Positions 23,122 to 37,900 of a stretch of DNA of 64,000 bases are shown one piece after another. Each line of letters starts with the position of its first letter. The stretch's first letter is position 1. The notes beneath the pieces were generated by a model. It was not told the origin of the DNA, made no database searches, and worked only from the letters and a program-made list of their open reading frames with translations. Source of the stretch: Daphnia carinata (Eukaryota > Arthropoda > Branchiopoda > Diplostraca > Daphniidae); assembly GCF_022539665.2 (NCBI RefSeq), contig NC_081333.1:9174971-9238970 (forward strand), read 5' to 3'. The position numbers and the translations under genes were made by a program.

Positions 23122-23936
23122 TCAAGCCCAAAAAGCTGAATTGAAAGTCTTGGTACCTTTGAGGTTTTCTGGGACACTGCTGTGGTTGTAAATGCACTGC
23201 AATATAGATACAATATCATTTAGCTATAGAAGTGTATTTGAAGCAAGAAATGTTACATACATGCCTACAGGCATTTCCACAGCAAGAACCTCTCAGGAAG
23301 TGACGTAATCTTGTCATCACCTTCTTATTAAGGTTGGTATCATCATAAGTGAAATGACCATTCATAACTGCTTGTTTGTGAGTTTTAACTATTTCACTTT
23401 CAATTTTGTTCAGACGGTCCCAGTTAACCAACTTGTCCCATTGTTTTTCAGCCTCAAGGAACTGATCCCTGGCTGCCTTTTGTCTTTCGTTCAGTTTTGC
23501 TGTCACATGCCTCCCAAGCAGACCAGATTGTTCCTCTTCAGGTAGGACACCATTTGACAAATACCTCATCTTCTCTAGCCTTGTGTTGTAGACTTGATAG
23601 TAACCGTTGCCTGGGGCGATTTGGTGCAAGGTGTTTCTTTGCATAAGAAGAATTCGTCCCGAGTGTTTGTTCAGCCTCATTTTTTCCACGTCGTGCACAG
23701 GAAACGACACTTCCTAAAGAAGCTGAGACGTGTCGCAATAATAGCTACTCAGCTAAGAGGGGGGAGCAAATAACAATTGATTTGCATGCCAAAAAGGGAA
23801 ACCATTCAGCAACTATGTTTATACACTAGAAATACGCTAGATGAGCGTTAAAAAAAATGTACATGCAAACGAGAAATGCTAAAAGAGGAGTTACCCAGAG
23901 TTGCCGCTCACTCTGTATGGACCTGTCGGATGTCAT
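23122..23936 (-). CDS. C1orf53-like protein with C-terminal DUF5522 cysteine motif
   Basis: Three minus-strand exons, 23936-23895, 23713-23261 and 23196-23122, join in phase to 189 aa, starting MTSDRSIQSERQLW. The C-terminal 60 residues carry a segment TYDDTNLNKKVMTRLRHFLR, then GSCCGNACRHC, and end TFNSAFWA. This matches the layout of the C-terminal domain of human C1orf53 (RGxCCGSACRHCPYG, ending in an FNSYF-like tail). That small domain is also found in bacteria, and its function is not established. The four cysteines and histidine could bind a metal (inference). The N-terminal half (about 120 residues, with a charged helical segment around LNERQKAARDQFLEAEKQWD) is not recognised. Confidence 0.8.
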
Positions 23937-26900
23937 CAGAGACGGTCTTTTGTTGTGATTTTTTTTTTCCACGAGGCTTTTTTTCTTTAGTGAAGACGTG
24001 CCGTGAATAAGAACGCAGTGAAAAGGAAAAAAAAAATCGTAAATTTTTTTTTTGTTCTTCGATTGTGCTCGAATTTCACCTGTGATATTCGTTTACTTGG
24101 TGCGTTTAAGAAGAGGAATCAGCAGGGCCCACCCAATGATTTTGACCATATCACTCGGCCGTCCTAGATGGTTGTTATCCAATACTCTACATGTTGTGTT
24201 TTATATAGAGCCTACAAAGACAGATCATCTGCGTCAAGTTGAAAAGATAAAAAAAAAAGGGGGGAAGAAAAACGGAGCATCTTTTTTTTTTCTTGAAAGA
24301 AGAAAAAAAAAAAATCTCTGATGGAGCCGAAAAAGAAATATTCTGACGTTTTAGCCGCCCACGTTGGGAGCTCGCTCCGCAGATGGTTTCCCCCTTTTCC
24401 TTCTTCTTATTTCAGAAAAACATCAATCCCATTTAGATCCTTTTGGGTGGTGCTTTTTTTTAAAGTGAACTTTTTTTTTTTTCATCCAAAGGTTTAAATC
24501 ATCAGTTTTCGTCCCAAATCTTTCAATCAAAAATCTGCGTCTGATTTTGAAGAATAGATTTTTTTCTTCCAAGTCAAACGGGAAAAAGTCAAAATTTCGG
24601 GGGGGGGGGTGACCTACTACTACCATAGCTAATGGCAAATCTTTTTTTTAAGGGAAACGAAATGTCACTCACTTGTTGTTTTCCTTTTCTCCAACTCTCA
24701 GTGAGTTTAAGCTGACTTTCTTATCGACTTGGTAATTAGCCAGGAAACGCAGCTAGAGTCTCACTCTTTGAAACCATAGACCAAATGGCTAATTTGCGAC
24801 AATGTCCAATCCCACAGCATCCCTTTTCCAGACCCCTTTAGATTTTTTTTTTCTTTTCGTTGATGAGTTTCATTTGACCAGATCTTTTAGCAGCTGGTCT
24901 ATCCACATTTAAAAAAAAAAAAAGGAAAACATTTTAAAGTCTGGTCAGGAAACACGTGGGAGCCGGACTTTGGTCAAGAATCCAACTATTTACACACAGC
25001 CATCAAGATATGGTGGAATTAAAAGCAAAATAGCATCAGCAGATAACATACACACAACAATAGGACAGCAGCAACAAGGATGAATATATATGTATATATC
25101 GACATCAGGCATTCCTCCTCGGCATTCTCGACACACACACACAGATATCTTTTTCTTCTTCGGGAAGAGACTCGTGTGTCCCCCCCTCTTATATTCAAAG
25201 TTCTCCTTCATCCTCTCAAATGCGGAACAAAAGAAAACCTATTTCGTTGCCCGAGAGAGATTCCGTCTGACCCCCCTCTCATCTTCTCGAGGTTCTTCAT
25301 CTCAGCTTCTGATCTCTTGAGGAAAAAAAAAAGAAAATCAAGACGAGAATTCCTTGCCTTTTTTTTCTTATATAGTCCGCGATGGTGGTCGTACATGCCC
25401 TCGTCTTTTTTTTACCTGATATACCTTTGGAAGGCTTTGGTCGTCATCCCCCTCTCGTTCTGAGACGCCGCCGCCGCCGCCATTCTAGCAGATATAAATT
25501 GTCGTTGCCAAACTCTCCCTAGTCTATATATTTATTTGATATTTATGAGTACGTGTATGTGCTTAACGACAATCGTCCTCTCCGTCAAAAAGACGGTTCG
25601 TTGCTCTTTTCTTTCGGGGAAAGAAAAAAAAAACATTCCGACGTGTCTTGACATCTGGCTCATCAGTGACAAGATGGGAGAAAACACTTACTCTACGAGG
25701 AAATAGGCAGCTTCTATCAGAGGTAGATTTCTTATACAATAGCCCGAGCGAAAATGCGCATCAGTTCCTCGGCATCTGATGACCAGCGACCTGAAAATTG
25801 GGGAATTCTTATCTAAACAAAACACACAGTGTCGTGAATGATTCTCTTATTTTTATTTTTTTTTTCGACCATCCGTCTCTTCGAATCAGACATTTTACTG
25901 TGTGTCCTATCAGGTAAAAAGAAGAATATGAGGTAATTAAGTGTTGGAAAGAATAACAAAAAAGAATACGGTGACGCAAACTCTCGCCGTCAGCAGCGCC
26001 AGCGGGATGGCCCTGAATTTTTTGAGCCGCCGGTATACCCTGGGAAATGTGTCTCACCCTCTGATCTATTCTATAACCTTTTTTTTTTTTTTTTTTTTCA
26101 AAACATATACTCGATTTTTTTTTTTTTTTTCGTTCCTCTCTCTCCTAGTAGTTCTTCCGCTTTAAGAGACGAGGCTGGATGATGTTCTTTCTCTTGTGTT
26201 ATGTAATGGGAAACATGGAGGGGGGAATGATGTGGAGCAATTCTCTATTCACGTATATTTTTGCCCTGTACGCAGTTTCACCATTTTTTAGACGTCGCAT
26301 TGTGTCAAGCCTTAGACCCCTCTATGTTTGGACCCCCTATTTTTTTTTGTTAAGTCTATTATTTATAAGATCTGGTTGAGAAAGGCTTTTTTTTTTTTGG
26401 ATCCCGGTGAATAAGGGGATGTGTATAAACTACAGGGGGGATTCCAATAGACAACGAGGGAAAGGGTATAGGGGGTTGATTATGTAAGTCCTGGTTCTTT
26501 AGTTTTTTTTGTCCTCTTGCTTGTGTGGCACCGGGCGCTAATCAGGTGAGTGAATATTGATAAGTATAGAGGGTAGCAAAGTTGATCGCTTGGAAATTTA
26601 TGTGTGCCTGTCATTCACTTTTAGGACTCAGTTTTTTTTTTGGAGGGGAGAAGAGTATTGCATCATCTTCCAGGCATGTTGACATTTTGAATTCATTCCC
26701 GCAAATTGAATTGCAATCAAGCGGAGATCATTGTCTTTTCTTTCCGCTCGACGTCAGGGAATATTATTACGGTTTAATGAGCTATACTTTCGCTGTTACT
26801 CGCAGTTTTTGACGGTCTTTTTCTTCAAACCGCACCCTATTGTTCTGCCCTTTTGTGTCGTGAAACGAGATCGTCTTGAAAGACATGTCTCCCTTAAAAA

Positions 26901-29900
26901 TTTCAAAAGAGGAAATGTAATCCGGAAGAGAAAGGATCCGGAAACGGAGGTCAAAACAATTTTTCTCCTCTCACTTTTTTTTAAATGTTCAAACAAAAAT
27001 TTTTAAAAATAAAAAATGTACAAAATAGCAACTTCCTGTACATGAAAAAGAGACAAGAAACAATTGCGTGAAACAATGAAATAATAGCCATTTCTTTGTT
27101 CCATAACAAAAGAGAACAAAACGAAAAAAAAACGGGCAGTTATTTCTTTAATAGAGCGGATCATCCGTGGACACGCCACTTATATTCGAAACAAGTAGAC
27201 GTGCAGAATAAACACATCGTCCACGAATGAGAGTGGGAACTCTCTTCTCACGGACTCGTCCCAATTCAATAGAGGAGTGACATCACGCAGGACAGTGAAG
27301 GGTGGGAACGGAAATTGACCCCCACGCACATAGTCGGTTTGATAAACGAGTTCGCCATGTGAACCACATCAAACGAGCCATAGGTAGAGAGCCAACCTTC
27401 TTGAACCCCTTTCCCTATTGTGCAAATGTCCGTTCACTGTGGGACGGTATGTGTGTGGCTTTAAGGTTCTGTAATGATCCCTTACAGGCCGATACGCCTT
27501 TAGGGCGCCGAACGAAAGGGGAGAACAGCGGAATGTTTTTTTCATTCCCGATCCAATTGTTACGTGTGCGTAAGATCCGTAGGGGTAAATTTTTTTTTTT
27601 TGTGTTCAGTAATAATATAGATCAGGTAACAAGAGATGGATAACCTATCAATGATCGTAATGATCATGGGAACTCGTATCAACATTTTTTCAGACATTTT
27701 TAAAATTTCGAAATGAGGAAATTTTGTAGAAAAGCTTGACTTTGGTTTGATAACCGTGTGCCGAGCCCATCCATCCGTAAAAAAAAAGAGGGTTATATTT
27801 AAGGGAAATCTAGAATGTTATGCTATAAGAAATTGGAGCGGGAGGCTGACAACGTGCGAGTATCAGGTTCACCATTTTTTCTAGAAAATAAAAAATAATA
27901 AAAATGTTTTTTTTTTTTTAAAGATAGGACTAGTTTAAAAAAAAAAAAACATTTCTCTTTAGCCTAAATTCTAAGTCATGTAGTGATGGGTTTCTCTCTC
28001 CAACTCCATCCATCTAATCCTTCTCTATACGAAGAAGGGCAGAACGTAATCTTATATAGGATACGTCTCGTGGCGGACCAACGGCGACGACGTCTCGCGG
28101 TGTCTGTTTCTTCTTCTTCCAGTTAGCCAAGCATCAATAATGTTTTTAGGGTTTGGTTCGTTTTCTTTTTGCCCCCCCCCCCCCCTAGGACGTTTACGAG
28201 TGAAGACGCACAACATCCATTTTGATTTAGAAAACAAAAAATTGTCAAGAAAGAAAAAATTCTATTTTTTTTTTCTAACGTAACAATGGAACTGCTGTTA
28301 AATTCAACCCTCTCCTCCTTATAACAAGATCTTCTTGTTGTTGGTAGTCTGCGACAAAATGTCCTTTTTTTTTATTTTTCGGGGGGCCCCGTATGACGCC
28401 ATAATTCAATATGGAACCAACAACCCACCATCGCCACTAGTACTACACCCCATTGAATAACAGCCGAAGAAGGCTCGTATCAAATATAAATACATTGAAG
28501 ATGAAGCTCCTTTTTTTTCTCCTTCAAGAGGGGGGACTTTGATGACGATGGCTGCTGTTAACTGGTGTGCCGTGTCCCGGTGTGTATCTATATGATCCAT
28601 ACCCCCAGCATGCAGACATTATTGTACACACAGCAGCAGGAGGAGCTGCTGCGGCAGCTGCTGTTGTAATGCTCAATACCCCCAGCCCAATAAGAGAGGG
28701 GGGTAGAAAGAGGGGGGGGGGGGGATCACAAAAAATCCCGTACATGCGCGTGTGTGTATGTCGTTTTGATATGTATAAATAGGAAATGGGGAGCATTGCA
28801 GCAGTTCCAAAAGTGGGTGCCGTGTATGTGCTGCTATAACCACCTGGCCACCACCCCTCCGTTTTTTCAAGAGACTTTTCAGACCAATAGATCCGATTAT
28901 GTAGAGAGTTTTTCAATTTTATCGAAAGTTCCTATACATCGAAGAATTGTTTCACATGGCGTCTTTTTTTTTTTTTTTTTTTTTTTTTTTGCCCCTTTTT
29001 TTTTTTTTTTTACAAATTTTTAGACGATTTATTTTTACAGCCTTTAATGTTAGGTGGATAGTCTTGAAGCGATGCCAACAAAAGATGTTCTTCCTCCGGT
29101 TCTTTTATTATTCACCCCTTTTTAACAATGGTCGATGCAATCTTCTCTCTTTTTCCGCGTTGAATGTCTATAGTGAAAACTAGACCGTCTAACAAGCTGA
29201 TAGAGGGAAGGGGTTAGACACGTGAGAGTTTTTCAAGTTCTCGTTGAACTAATCAAAAGCCTCGTTATGTATATTATGAAGCGCTTCAAAGCGTGCACAC
29301 AACAGTCTAAGGAAATTAGCAATTGAAATTCCCGTGCATTTGCATTGTGTCTTAGATGGGTACTACATGATGTAAAATTACACACATTTTGCGGCCGTCT
29401 CAATTCAACCAGAATGAAATCCTCTTTTATTTTTTTTTTTGTTAGCAAACCTATTTTCCAAGTGAAATTTTTCGACTCTGATTTTAAATTGCAAATTTGG
29501 TGATCCAAATCGGTTGGAGACCGTCACGTGGTTACATCGCGTTACGACGAAAGACGTTTGTCATTGCAGAAATAGATGTGTGTGGCCGGGCAAAGCAAGA
29601 GATTGGCGTGATGGTCACGCTCAACGCTTCGACCGTATGTGAAGTTTCGTTTTGCACGCATGACAAACTTTGCGCACAAAAGAGGGGCCAAGTTGTTGCT
29701 GCGGTTGTATCCCCCCCACCCCCCAAAAAGAAAAATATATTTTTTTTTTCACGTGTATGTGTCGGTAGTCGATATATTTATGGAAAGCAGAATGAATGAA
29801 ATTTTCCCATCGATTGAATATATCCGAGACGCTGCGGTTGGGGCGTCGATCCATTCATACGTTTGTGTGATTGCGATTTCAATGGAAGTCAGCAAGAAAA

Positions 29901-31991
29901 ATGCCTTCCATGTTAGGATCTATATAGATTTTTTTTCCTTTTGAATAATGGGCGCAAACGCTTTTGAATCACTTTTGGGATTACATGGGAAAAAAAAAAG
30001 AAAAATATCGGCCATTGCGTCACGGCGACGTCGACGACGCATGGGTGATATACATTATTTGTATCGGAATTATTGATTCTTTTTTTTTTTTTCAGGAGTT
30101 TTTCTCTTTTCCCCCCTCTACGAAGGGGACAACAACAACAAGGAAGTAGGGAAATGTAATAAAATAAAAGAAAATGAAATACAAGAAGAAATTGTTTGGG
30201 AAAGAAAAAAAAAAGGTTCTCACCCAACTGAAAATACGCGTCCAGCGTACAGAAAAACTATCGGAGAAGGGGCGCGGCCTATTGTTGTGTCAAACACTAG
30301 GGGATGGGCTCGGTCAAAACTGGATGGCATTTTTTTTTTCTTCTTTTTATGGACTGGATATTACCGAAGTGCTGATGTGTTTTTGTATATATCGATATTT
30401 TTATATATATACGAACTATATATGGGGAATTTGATCCACGACTGACGGATTCCGGTTGCATTTCCATCCGGGACATTGAAGAAGAAGAAAAAAGGGATGG
30501 TCTTTTTGACAGTCAATCGGAAAACACATTTCAGATTTTTTAAAAACGGTTAAAGGGATCAATCGGGAATTCATAACGGGACAAGGTGACATCAATGCCC
30601 GAATAAAAGGCCATCGTCATTCATCATTTTTTTTTTGTCTTATCTCGCATCTTTATAATTTTTAAACACATTCCTCATGTACTTACAAATTGTGTGGTCC
30701 CGATTTTTTTTTCCAGGTTTCCCGGTGAGCGGATGGAAGGCTGGAACAAATAAACCCCGCCGTGAAAAAAGTCGTCGCAGGCATCCCGTGATAGCTCTCC
30801 ATCATGTTACAGGAAGAATCTCTTTTCATCCAGTTTGAACCGTACACAACTTTCTTTTCTTTCTCAACGAAAAAAAAAATCATAGTAGAAAAAAAAAGGT
30901 AACATCCTAAACGTAAATGTATACAACATCATTACAGTACTCAATTTCTAAAATTATTTATTAGGAAAAATTGACAGCGGTGGGAATGGCTGGATTTTTC
31001 CAGACGATTCGGTCCTTTCGGATTTTTTTTTTTTTTCCAAAAAGAAAATGTTGCCAAGATTCTTACTACTTAGTGTCGTACAGTTTTTACGTTGTAGATG
31101 TCTGAGAGAGTCTATACGCGACACGATAACGATACGAACTGTCACCGTCCATCAGCCAAAGAAGCAGCGGCTCCTTCAGTGTACACACACACGCTGAATG
31201 GGGGGCCCCCCACGCAATAAGTGCTTGAGGGGGGGTTTCGTCTTCCTCCTCTCCGATAACCCACGTGGTTTGTCGTCGACTACAGGGAATTTGAAAATTT
31301 ATTAAAGAGAAGTCTCAGCTCCTTCACGGCTTCAGCCGAACATTTTCGGAATCAAAGATCGGAATTTTAGCTATTTTCGATCTTCACGCCTTCCACCTTT
31401 TTTCATTTCTTACAGGTATTTTTTCTAAGGTCTTCAAAGACTTTTAGAAAAATATGTTCTATGTAATTTTCTTACCCTTTTTTTTTCTAGATATTCTGAA
31501 TTTTTTCGAGAGAAAAAGTGGACATTCAAAGAATCAAAAAATTTCGGGAAAAAGATGGCCGCTGACTGAAATTTAGGAAAAGAAAAAAACAAAACCTTTC
31601 GAGGATAAGCGAAAGAGGAGAATGGCGAAAGGGAGGGTGGCAAAATTGTATAACCTGTGGGTTTTTTTCGAGTTTTCCTATTCTCCTAGCGGAAATCGGT
31701 GGAACTATAAGACCTATACCATCTGTGTGTGTACAGGGGGGGGGGGGGGTAACCTTTTTTTTGGGACGGGGGGGCGCTCAACAACGTGGTCGTGTATGTG
31801 TCTCAGTGGGCTCAGTTGTGTCTGGACTCGTACGTCGAACGGGTCTCTCCAAAAAAACGTGGTAGTTTCATTTTGTTCTCGTGGCCTCAGTGTTTTGTGA
31901 GTGACGTCTTAACACACACACACATACATTTAAAAAAAACAAAACTCTTTGGATTACACGTCAACGGTGAAACATTCTAAAAAAAAACAAA
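23937..31991. other. Gene-poor low-complexity region upstream of cyclin D
   Basis: About 8 kb without a supported coding exon. Poly-A and poly-T runs are dense, with occasional poly-G or poly-C (24600-24610, 28173-28185, 28717-28726, 31739-31750) and a GC-rich patch of imperfect AGC/GCT repeats at 28620-28665. The region upstream of 31992 should contain cyclin D promoter and 5'-UTR sequence. No transposase, reverse transcriptase or tRNA gene was seen. The open frames are translations of homopolymers or short chance frames. Confidence 0.6.
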
Positions 31992-34900
31992 ATGTCAATG
32001 ATGTCGAATGAATTGCTGCTGTGCGCGGATGCGTGTCCGGAAGTGATGCCAGTTGCTGCCAGAGATCCTGCCATAATGAGGGATCGACGTGTCTTGCAAC
32101 AATTGCTCGGTCTGGAAATGTTTTCCGTTCCATCGAACGATTATTTTGCACCGCCCAGCACATCCGAGTTGCAGCCGTACATGCGTCGTGTCGTAACCAC
32201 CTGGATGCTAGAGGTTAGCCTATTTCATCAAATTTCTACGAAAAAAACAAAACAAAAAGCTAACGACTTTTCCAAGGCCTTACCCCCAAGTTCTTTTGAC
32301 CTTGTTTTCTTTCGAAAGTTGGCCTTTTAAAAAAGTGGATTGACCTTTTTTTCTTCTTCTTCAATGGGGAAACCATTTTTTTTTTTGCTCATCCACACCC
32401 CTTAAGTGTCCCTTTAAATCGCAAGTACTTAGTGAAATACTGGAAAATAACGGGGGTATGAAGAGGCGATTTTTTTTTTTTGCTTAAACTGCAATCCTTT
32501 AAACAATAAATGATTTAAACAGGTGACTGAGGAGCAAAACTGCGAAGAACAGGTCTTTCCTCTGGCCGTCAATTTGCTGGATCGTTTCTTGGCTCTAGAA
32601 GCCTCCGTTCTTCAACGGTGCCAACTCCAATTGCTCGGCTGCGTCTGCCTCTTGACGGCCAGCAAGTTGCGCCAGTGCCGGCCCATCGGCGTCGATCTCC
32701 TCGTCTACTACACCGATTACAGCGTGACTCCAGCCGAGATCAGGGTAAGTCAAAAAAACTTAATCACTTTAAACTTCTAAGAAATGTTGTTTATTTGTCT
32801 TTTTGTTTTATCTCTTATCTTTATTGACGTCGTACCTTACGTTAAAAAAAAAACCTTGTGCCAACCGACTTTCTTTGATAACGAATTTTCGTGACCACCC
32901 TGGTCAGTCTTTTATTTTTTTTTTTTTGAATGAAAGGGAGGTGTCGAAAAGGCTCTGTCACTTGACCTTTTTCACGGTCCAGTAGAAATATAATGGGGGT
33001 AGCTAGAAGAAGAAGAAAAAACACACACAAAATAATACTTGTCACTCTTTAAAGAAGTGAGGGGAGGTCTTCATTTTTTTTTTTCCATGTGTCAAAAATA
33101 AAAGAAATGACACGTTTCGGCAACGTTTCCTTTTTTTTTTCCTACCACCCCCACCCGAAAAAAAGTCTTTTGACCTCTTAAAAAGTTGCCGAAATGGACA
33201 CATGAGTTTACCATCCATTTTTTTTTAAAGGGGATGATCAAGAGTTTTTGGGAGGGTCATTCACAAGAAAGAAAAGTTGTTGCCTCCTTGAAAAAATTTC
33301 ATGTGAGAAAAATGTTGTGTTTGCGCTGGTTGACTCCTTGACCCAAGAGAGGGGGGGGGGACACAAGTAACAGGTTTGTTTATACACTGGGTTACCATGC
33401 ACCCCCGACTCTTTGTTAGAACGGACAACTGGAGGAAGAAAAGGGACTCGTTGGAATGTTGTTTTAAAAGTTTAAACAATTGCCCCTAAAGGCGATACTT
33501 ATTTTATTTATCTCTTTATAGTAGTAGCACTGGTACTCTCTCTATATATACATGAAAATATTTTATTAGTTTAAAAAAAAAAACGTACCAGCGCCAGTTG
33601 ACCCATAGTTTTTCTGTATACTTAAAAACAAAAAAATTCCCACCCACTTTTCTTGGTTTGGAGGTCGCAAAGGTTAAACAAAAAGGGCTAATAAAAAAAA
33701 AAGGAAAAGTTTATTAACGCGGATACTGCTCCGTTGAATGGTGTAAAAAAGAAAAGTTTGAAACAAAAGAGAAACGGTCGGCTTCGATTTATTTTAAGGA
33801 GGCGGTAGTAGTTAAACGTCTAATATAACTTTTTTGTTGAAGCTTGTGTGACGACTTCCTCTTGTTTAAAATGGCAGCGGCGTGCTTGACCATTAACGGC
33901 CATTCGAAATGTTCAGTCATCATCGTCCCTTCTTTTACGACATATTTTCACAAAAAAAAAATGTTTAAAGAAAAAGCGAATACTTGTAAGTGATTCCGGT
34001 GGGTGCGCAAAACAAGAGCGAAAAATAGCATGGGAAATGGAGAACTTCCGCCGATGTTTGTTCAATGAACTGGACCCTTCAGACAAGCTTTTTGAATTAC
34101 CCGAAATCTGGTTTCTCTGGCTTCAAAAGCAAACAACAACAGACCCTCAAAAGATATACGAGACGTTTTAAATTATCTTTTTTTCCCTTCAGATTCTACA
34201 TGCCTTCTTCTTTAACGTGTCAACTCGTGTGTTAGTATAAAGAAAAGTTTTACGGGGAGGGTGAGGAGGGATGTTATTATATACACATGAGGCGGAAAAA
34301 CGAGACGGGAAATGATGTAGCGGATCAGTTCCGCTCCGGCTGTTTTCGAATCTTGCGAATTTGTAGGGAAATATTTTTCAGACATGTTTTTTTTTTTTTT
34401 TTTTTCAAAGAGGACAATAAAGAAAAGGGTTGCAAGATCATTACTCGTGGTTGCAACTTGTAATAAAAGATGTTTGCCTGATCGCAAAAGTGTTGTATTA
34501 TACAATCATTCATGGAAATGGTATACTGTCACGTTCAGAATTTTCCTACCTGTTTTTTTTTTTTTTTTGTCATGAGGCTGCCGACCTTTTAATCCGTTTT
34601 TTTTTTTGTAAAAGAAAACTGGTCATACAAAGAAAAAGGAATTTTATATTTCTACATTCCGTCCAGTCACTTTAGGGTCATTTGTCGTTAAGAAAATTAT
34701 TCTTTTTAAAAGGGGAGTAAAAAAAAATGCGATAGGTTTCTGGACATTCTCTTTCCCACACGTAATCGATCCCTGCTGTGTTATAATTTCATTTCGAAAG
34801 TTGTCGACTCGACGTGAGAGGCTCGTTTGAAAGATGGTCGAAAAAAAATAGAGGGGTCTTACGAATTGGAAATTGGGTCTAATGAGCCGCTCAGTGGGGG

Positions 34901-37900
34901 TGGGTTTTTTTTTTTTTAAAGAAAAATTCTTGTCGGCACCTTCGTACCTTTTCGAACAAGCCCCCGAAACACCATTTTTTCTTGAATTTGATTTCATTTA
35001 AAAACTAGGAAGAAGCGCGTTTTTTTTTCCGAGGCCAACAATGATGAAATCAGGTATGCAGACGTATTGGCGCGCACCTGTCAAAAAAGCCTACTGACGT
35101 CGGGGTGATTGGCATACAGCCGTGGACTTCAACTAGATGTCGTTCTATTGGGTTGTTGTTTTTCTGCACAAAAAAATAAAAGAAAATGGCTGAATGTTTT
35201 CAAGGAGGGGAGTTGTGTGTTGGAAGCAAAAAAAAAACCCGCAGTGTAATCATCTCTCAAAAGCAACCGAAAGAGGAGGTTTTTTTTTTTCCTCTTTCAA
35301 AGTCACGAAGCGCGGCAAAAAAAAAAAAATAATTCTAGCCAATGAGATTTTGTGTGTGTAGAGGTGACCACTACCATTTTGAAGAGAGGGGGGGGCCCTC
35401 CTTTGGTCAACCGGCACATTCCATTTCAGAGAGAACCAAGGAGGGGAGTTGCGCCCGTCCTCCTCCTTTTTTTTTTTTTGCAGCGTGATGGATGGTAGCC
35501 ATTTTCTTTTCAGGTTCTTCAAGGATGACCTGCTAGATATCTTGCTCTATAGATGCATATCATCCAGTTCCATGTTTACACTGGCTATGTGGAACTTTCT
35601 CTTCTTGTCGTTCATACTCTCAACTCCTCCTATTTTCTTGTAGGTTTTTTTTTTGTGTTTTTTGAATTGTAATTTTACCGCACCGATTAGCCGCGCAAAT
35701 TTTTTTGTTTCTAGTGTGACATTTTTTTTTTTGTTTTGAAATTGAAAAATTTTGGTTTTACCTGAAGTTTTGGAATAAATCAGTTTAGATCCGACACGGC
35801 GGGGAATGATCCCCTTTTAAGTTTTTCATAAAGAATGTACCGCTTGAAAGTCGTTTTTGAAAGTCGGTTGTCTCGTAAATTGCCCCTTTTTGTCTTTCTA
35901 CTTTTTTTTTTTACTGCACAATAACAAAAGGCGATACAAGCGAAAATAGATAAAAACAAAATCAAGGAGCTAATGTTTCTTTCATCGAGGCTCCTCATGC
36001 AAAGTGAATTGACATTCTTTACTACGTTTTTGCATAGGGAAACGTTTAAATGATTCAACTGTTTTTGCAACCCATAAAAATTGTTGTCCTATTCTTCCAT
36101 TTCTAAATGTATTATTTTGTGAATACTTTTTAAAAAGAAAGAAATGGGCATAAACATAAAAACGTTTTTTGAAAACAGGTTTGGGAAATGTTGCTGCTGG
36201 GCAAACTCGGCTGGGACGTGTCTGGCGTGACGGCTTTTGACTTTGTCGACCACCTGATGGAACGTATTGATTTGTCATCATCTTCTTCGAGTCAAGTCAG
36301 CAACGATCACAACGTGCTCTTGACGACAGGATCCGTCAGAGACACGGCCGCCGTCCTACGCGGCCACGCTCTCACCTACGTCAGCCTCTGTTGCACAGGT
36401 AAAACAAATCTTCATCTATTTTTGGGGTCGCTAAAGTTTAGCCGAGCGAATTAATTCGGTGCGAGCAGATGATTTTTTCCCGGCCAGCAGCTGTGTTTCA
36501 TCCCCTCGTTTTTCAACTATTATTGTAATCATGAAAGTAAAGAGAGAAAAAAGCGATCTATTCAAAAAGCGTTTCGTGTGGAACACACGCACCAATAGCC
36601 CCCTCCATAGACAGATGTTTATACATTGAAGCTTCTACAGTCAAGTCCCCCCCCCCCTTAGTTTCAGGCCCCCTTCAACATTTTTTGTAATGGTTGTACA
36701 CGTCCGTACGTATTGATGGATGCCCGGTTTTCGGTCATGTTTCGGTAATGGTGGGCTGTTGACTTTGGCAGATTGAATATTGAAATTTTGTTTTCCCGAA
36801 TGAGAAAATTTGCGTAAGAAAATTGTTTGCCTAACCTGAGAAAGAGCATCGACGTTGTTGTGCAATCGGAAAAGGTGGGGGGGAGCTGCTGCGATTATGA
36901 ACAAGATGAATGTGTTCACACACCACCTGTTGGAAAACAAAGAATTTCGCTTTAATAAAAATTTTGGGGACCATCTTCGAAGGTGTGTAATGTGTGCCCA
37001 GCAGCGGCGGAAATGCCACATTAGCGCTGAGGCGCCGCGGGAAGCTCACGCGGTCGCCCTCCCAAGAAAATTGTTTGCTTCACTTGTTTATTTGTTCTCA
37101 TTTCTTCTTCTTTCTTCTTCACATTCCTCTAAACTAATTTCCCTTCCCTTTTTTTTTTTCCTCCCCTATTCTTTTTGCTCAGTCTTTGATTTTATTTTAG
37201 AAAAAGTAATAGGCCCTTCTTTTTTCTTAGAGGGGGGAGGAGTAGGCCCACATCTGTGAATGCTGTAGGCTCAAAAAAAAAACTAGGTGGTTCATTCATT
37301 GTTTCTTGAAAAGAATTGTTTGCTTGTTTTTGGCCCCGGCAGTGTTGTTATTTCCTTTATGAATGAGAAAAAAGAATATTTCTGAAGCCGCTTGGATGAT
37401 GATTATAAGAAAAACGCGTAGGCCTTCTCAAATAATAACATGAGGGACCTGTTGTCTGCTAAGACACTCCCCCATTGGACTAAAAATCGGTGGAATGCGG
37501 GATGATTGTAGGCATCGTTGTGGACATTGACCATTTTTCTATTAACGCTTTTGATCTATATTTTGTGTGTGTGGAAATATCACGAAGGATGCTGGATCAT
37601 GCTCTGTGAAATAACACATCATCCGTGGTTATTTTTCTTATGTAGACGAGGGGGAAGAGGAAAGAAAAAGAGGCCAAAAAAGAAACGTGAAACTCGTGGA
37701 GGATATCTTCTTCTTTTGATCGGCCTCGAACGTAGGGGGAAAAAAAAGTCTTGAAGGGGGCCGAAAAATAGGGACTGGAATGCTTTTGGGGGGGTAAGTT
37801 GGTTTTTCGGTTTAGAAGACCCATGGATTCTCTTTTTTTTTATATATTTTTCGGGGTTACCAATGAACTCAGCAGGTTTCTGTTAGTGCCCACCAGATCC

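Noticed and set aside
28567-28782. Ala-rich frame from AGC/GCT repeats
   Set aside because: Imperfect trinucleotide repeats open several frames at once, and no splice sites or family support it.
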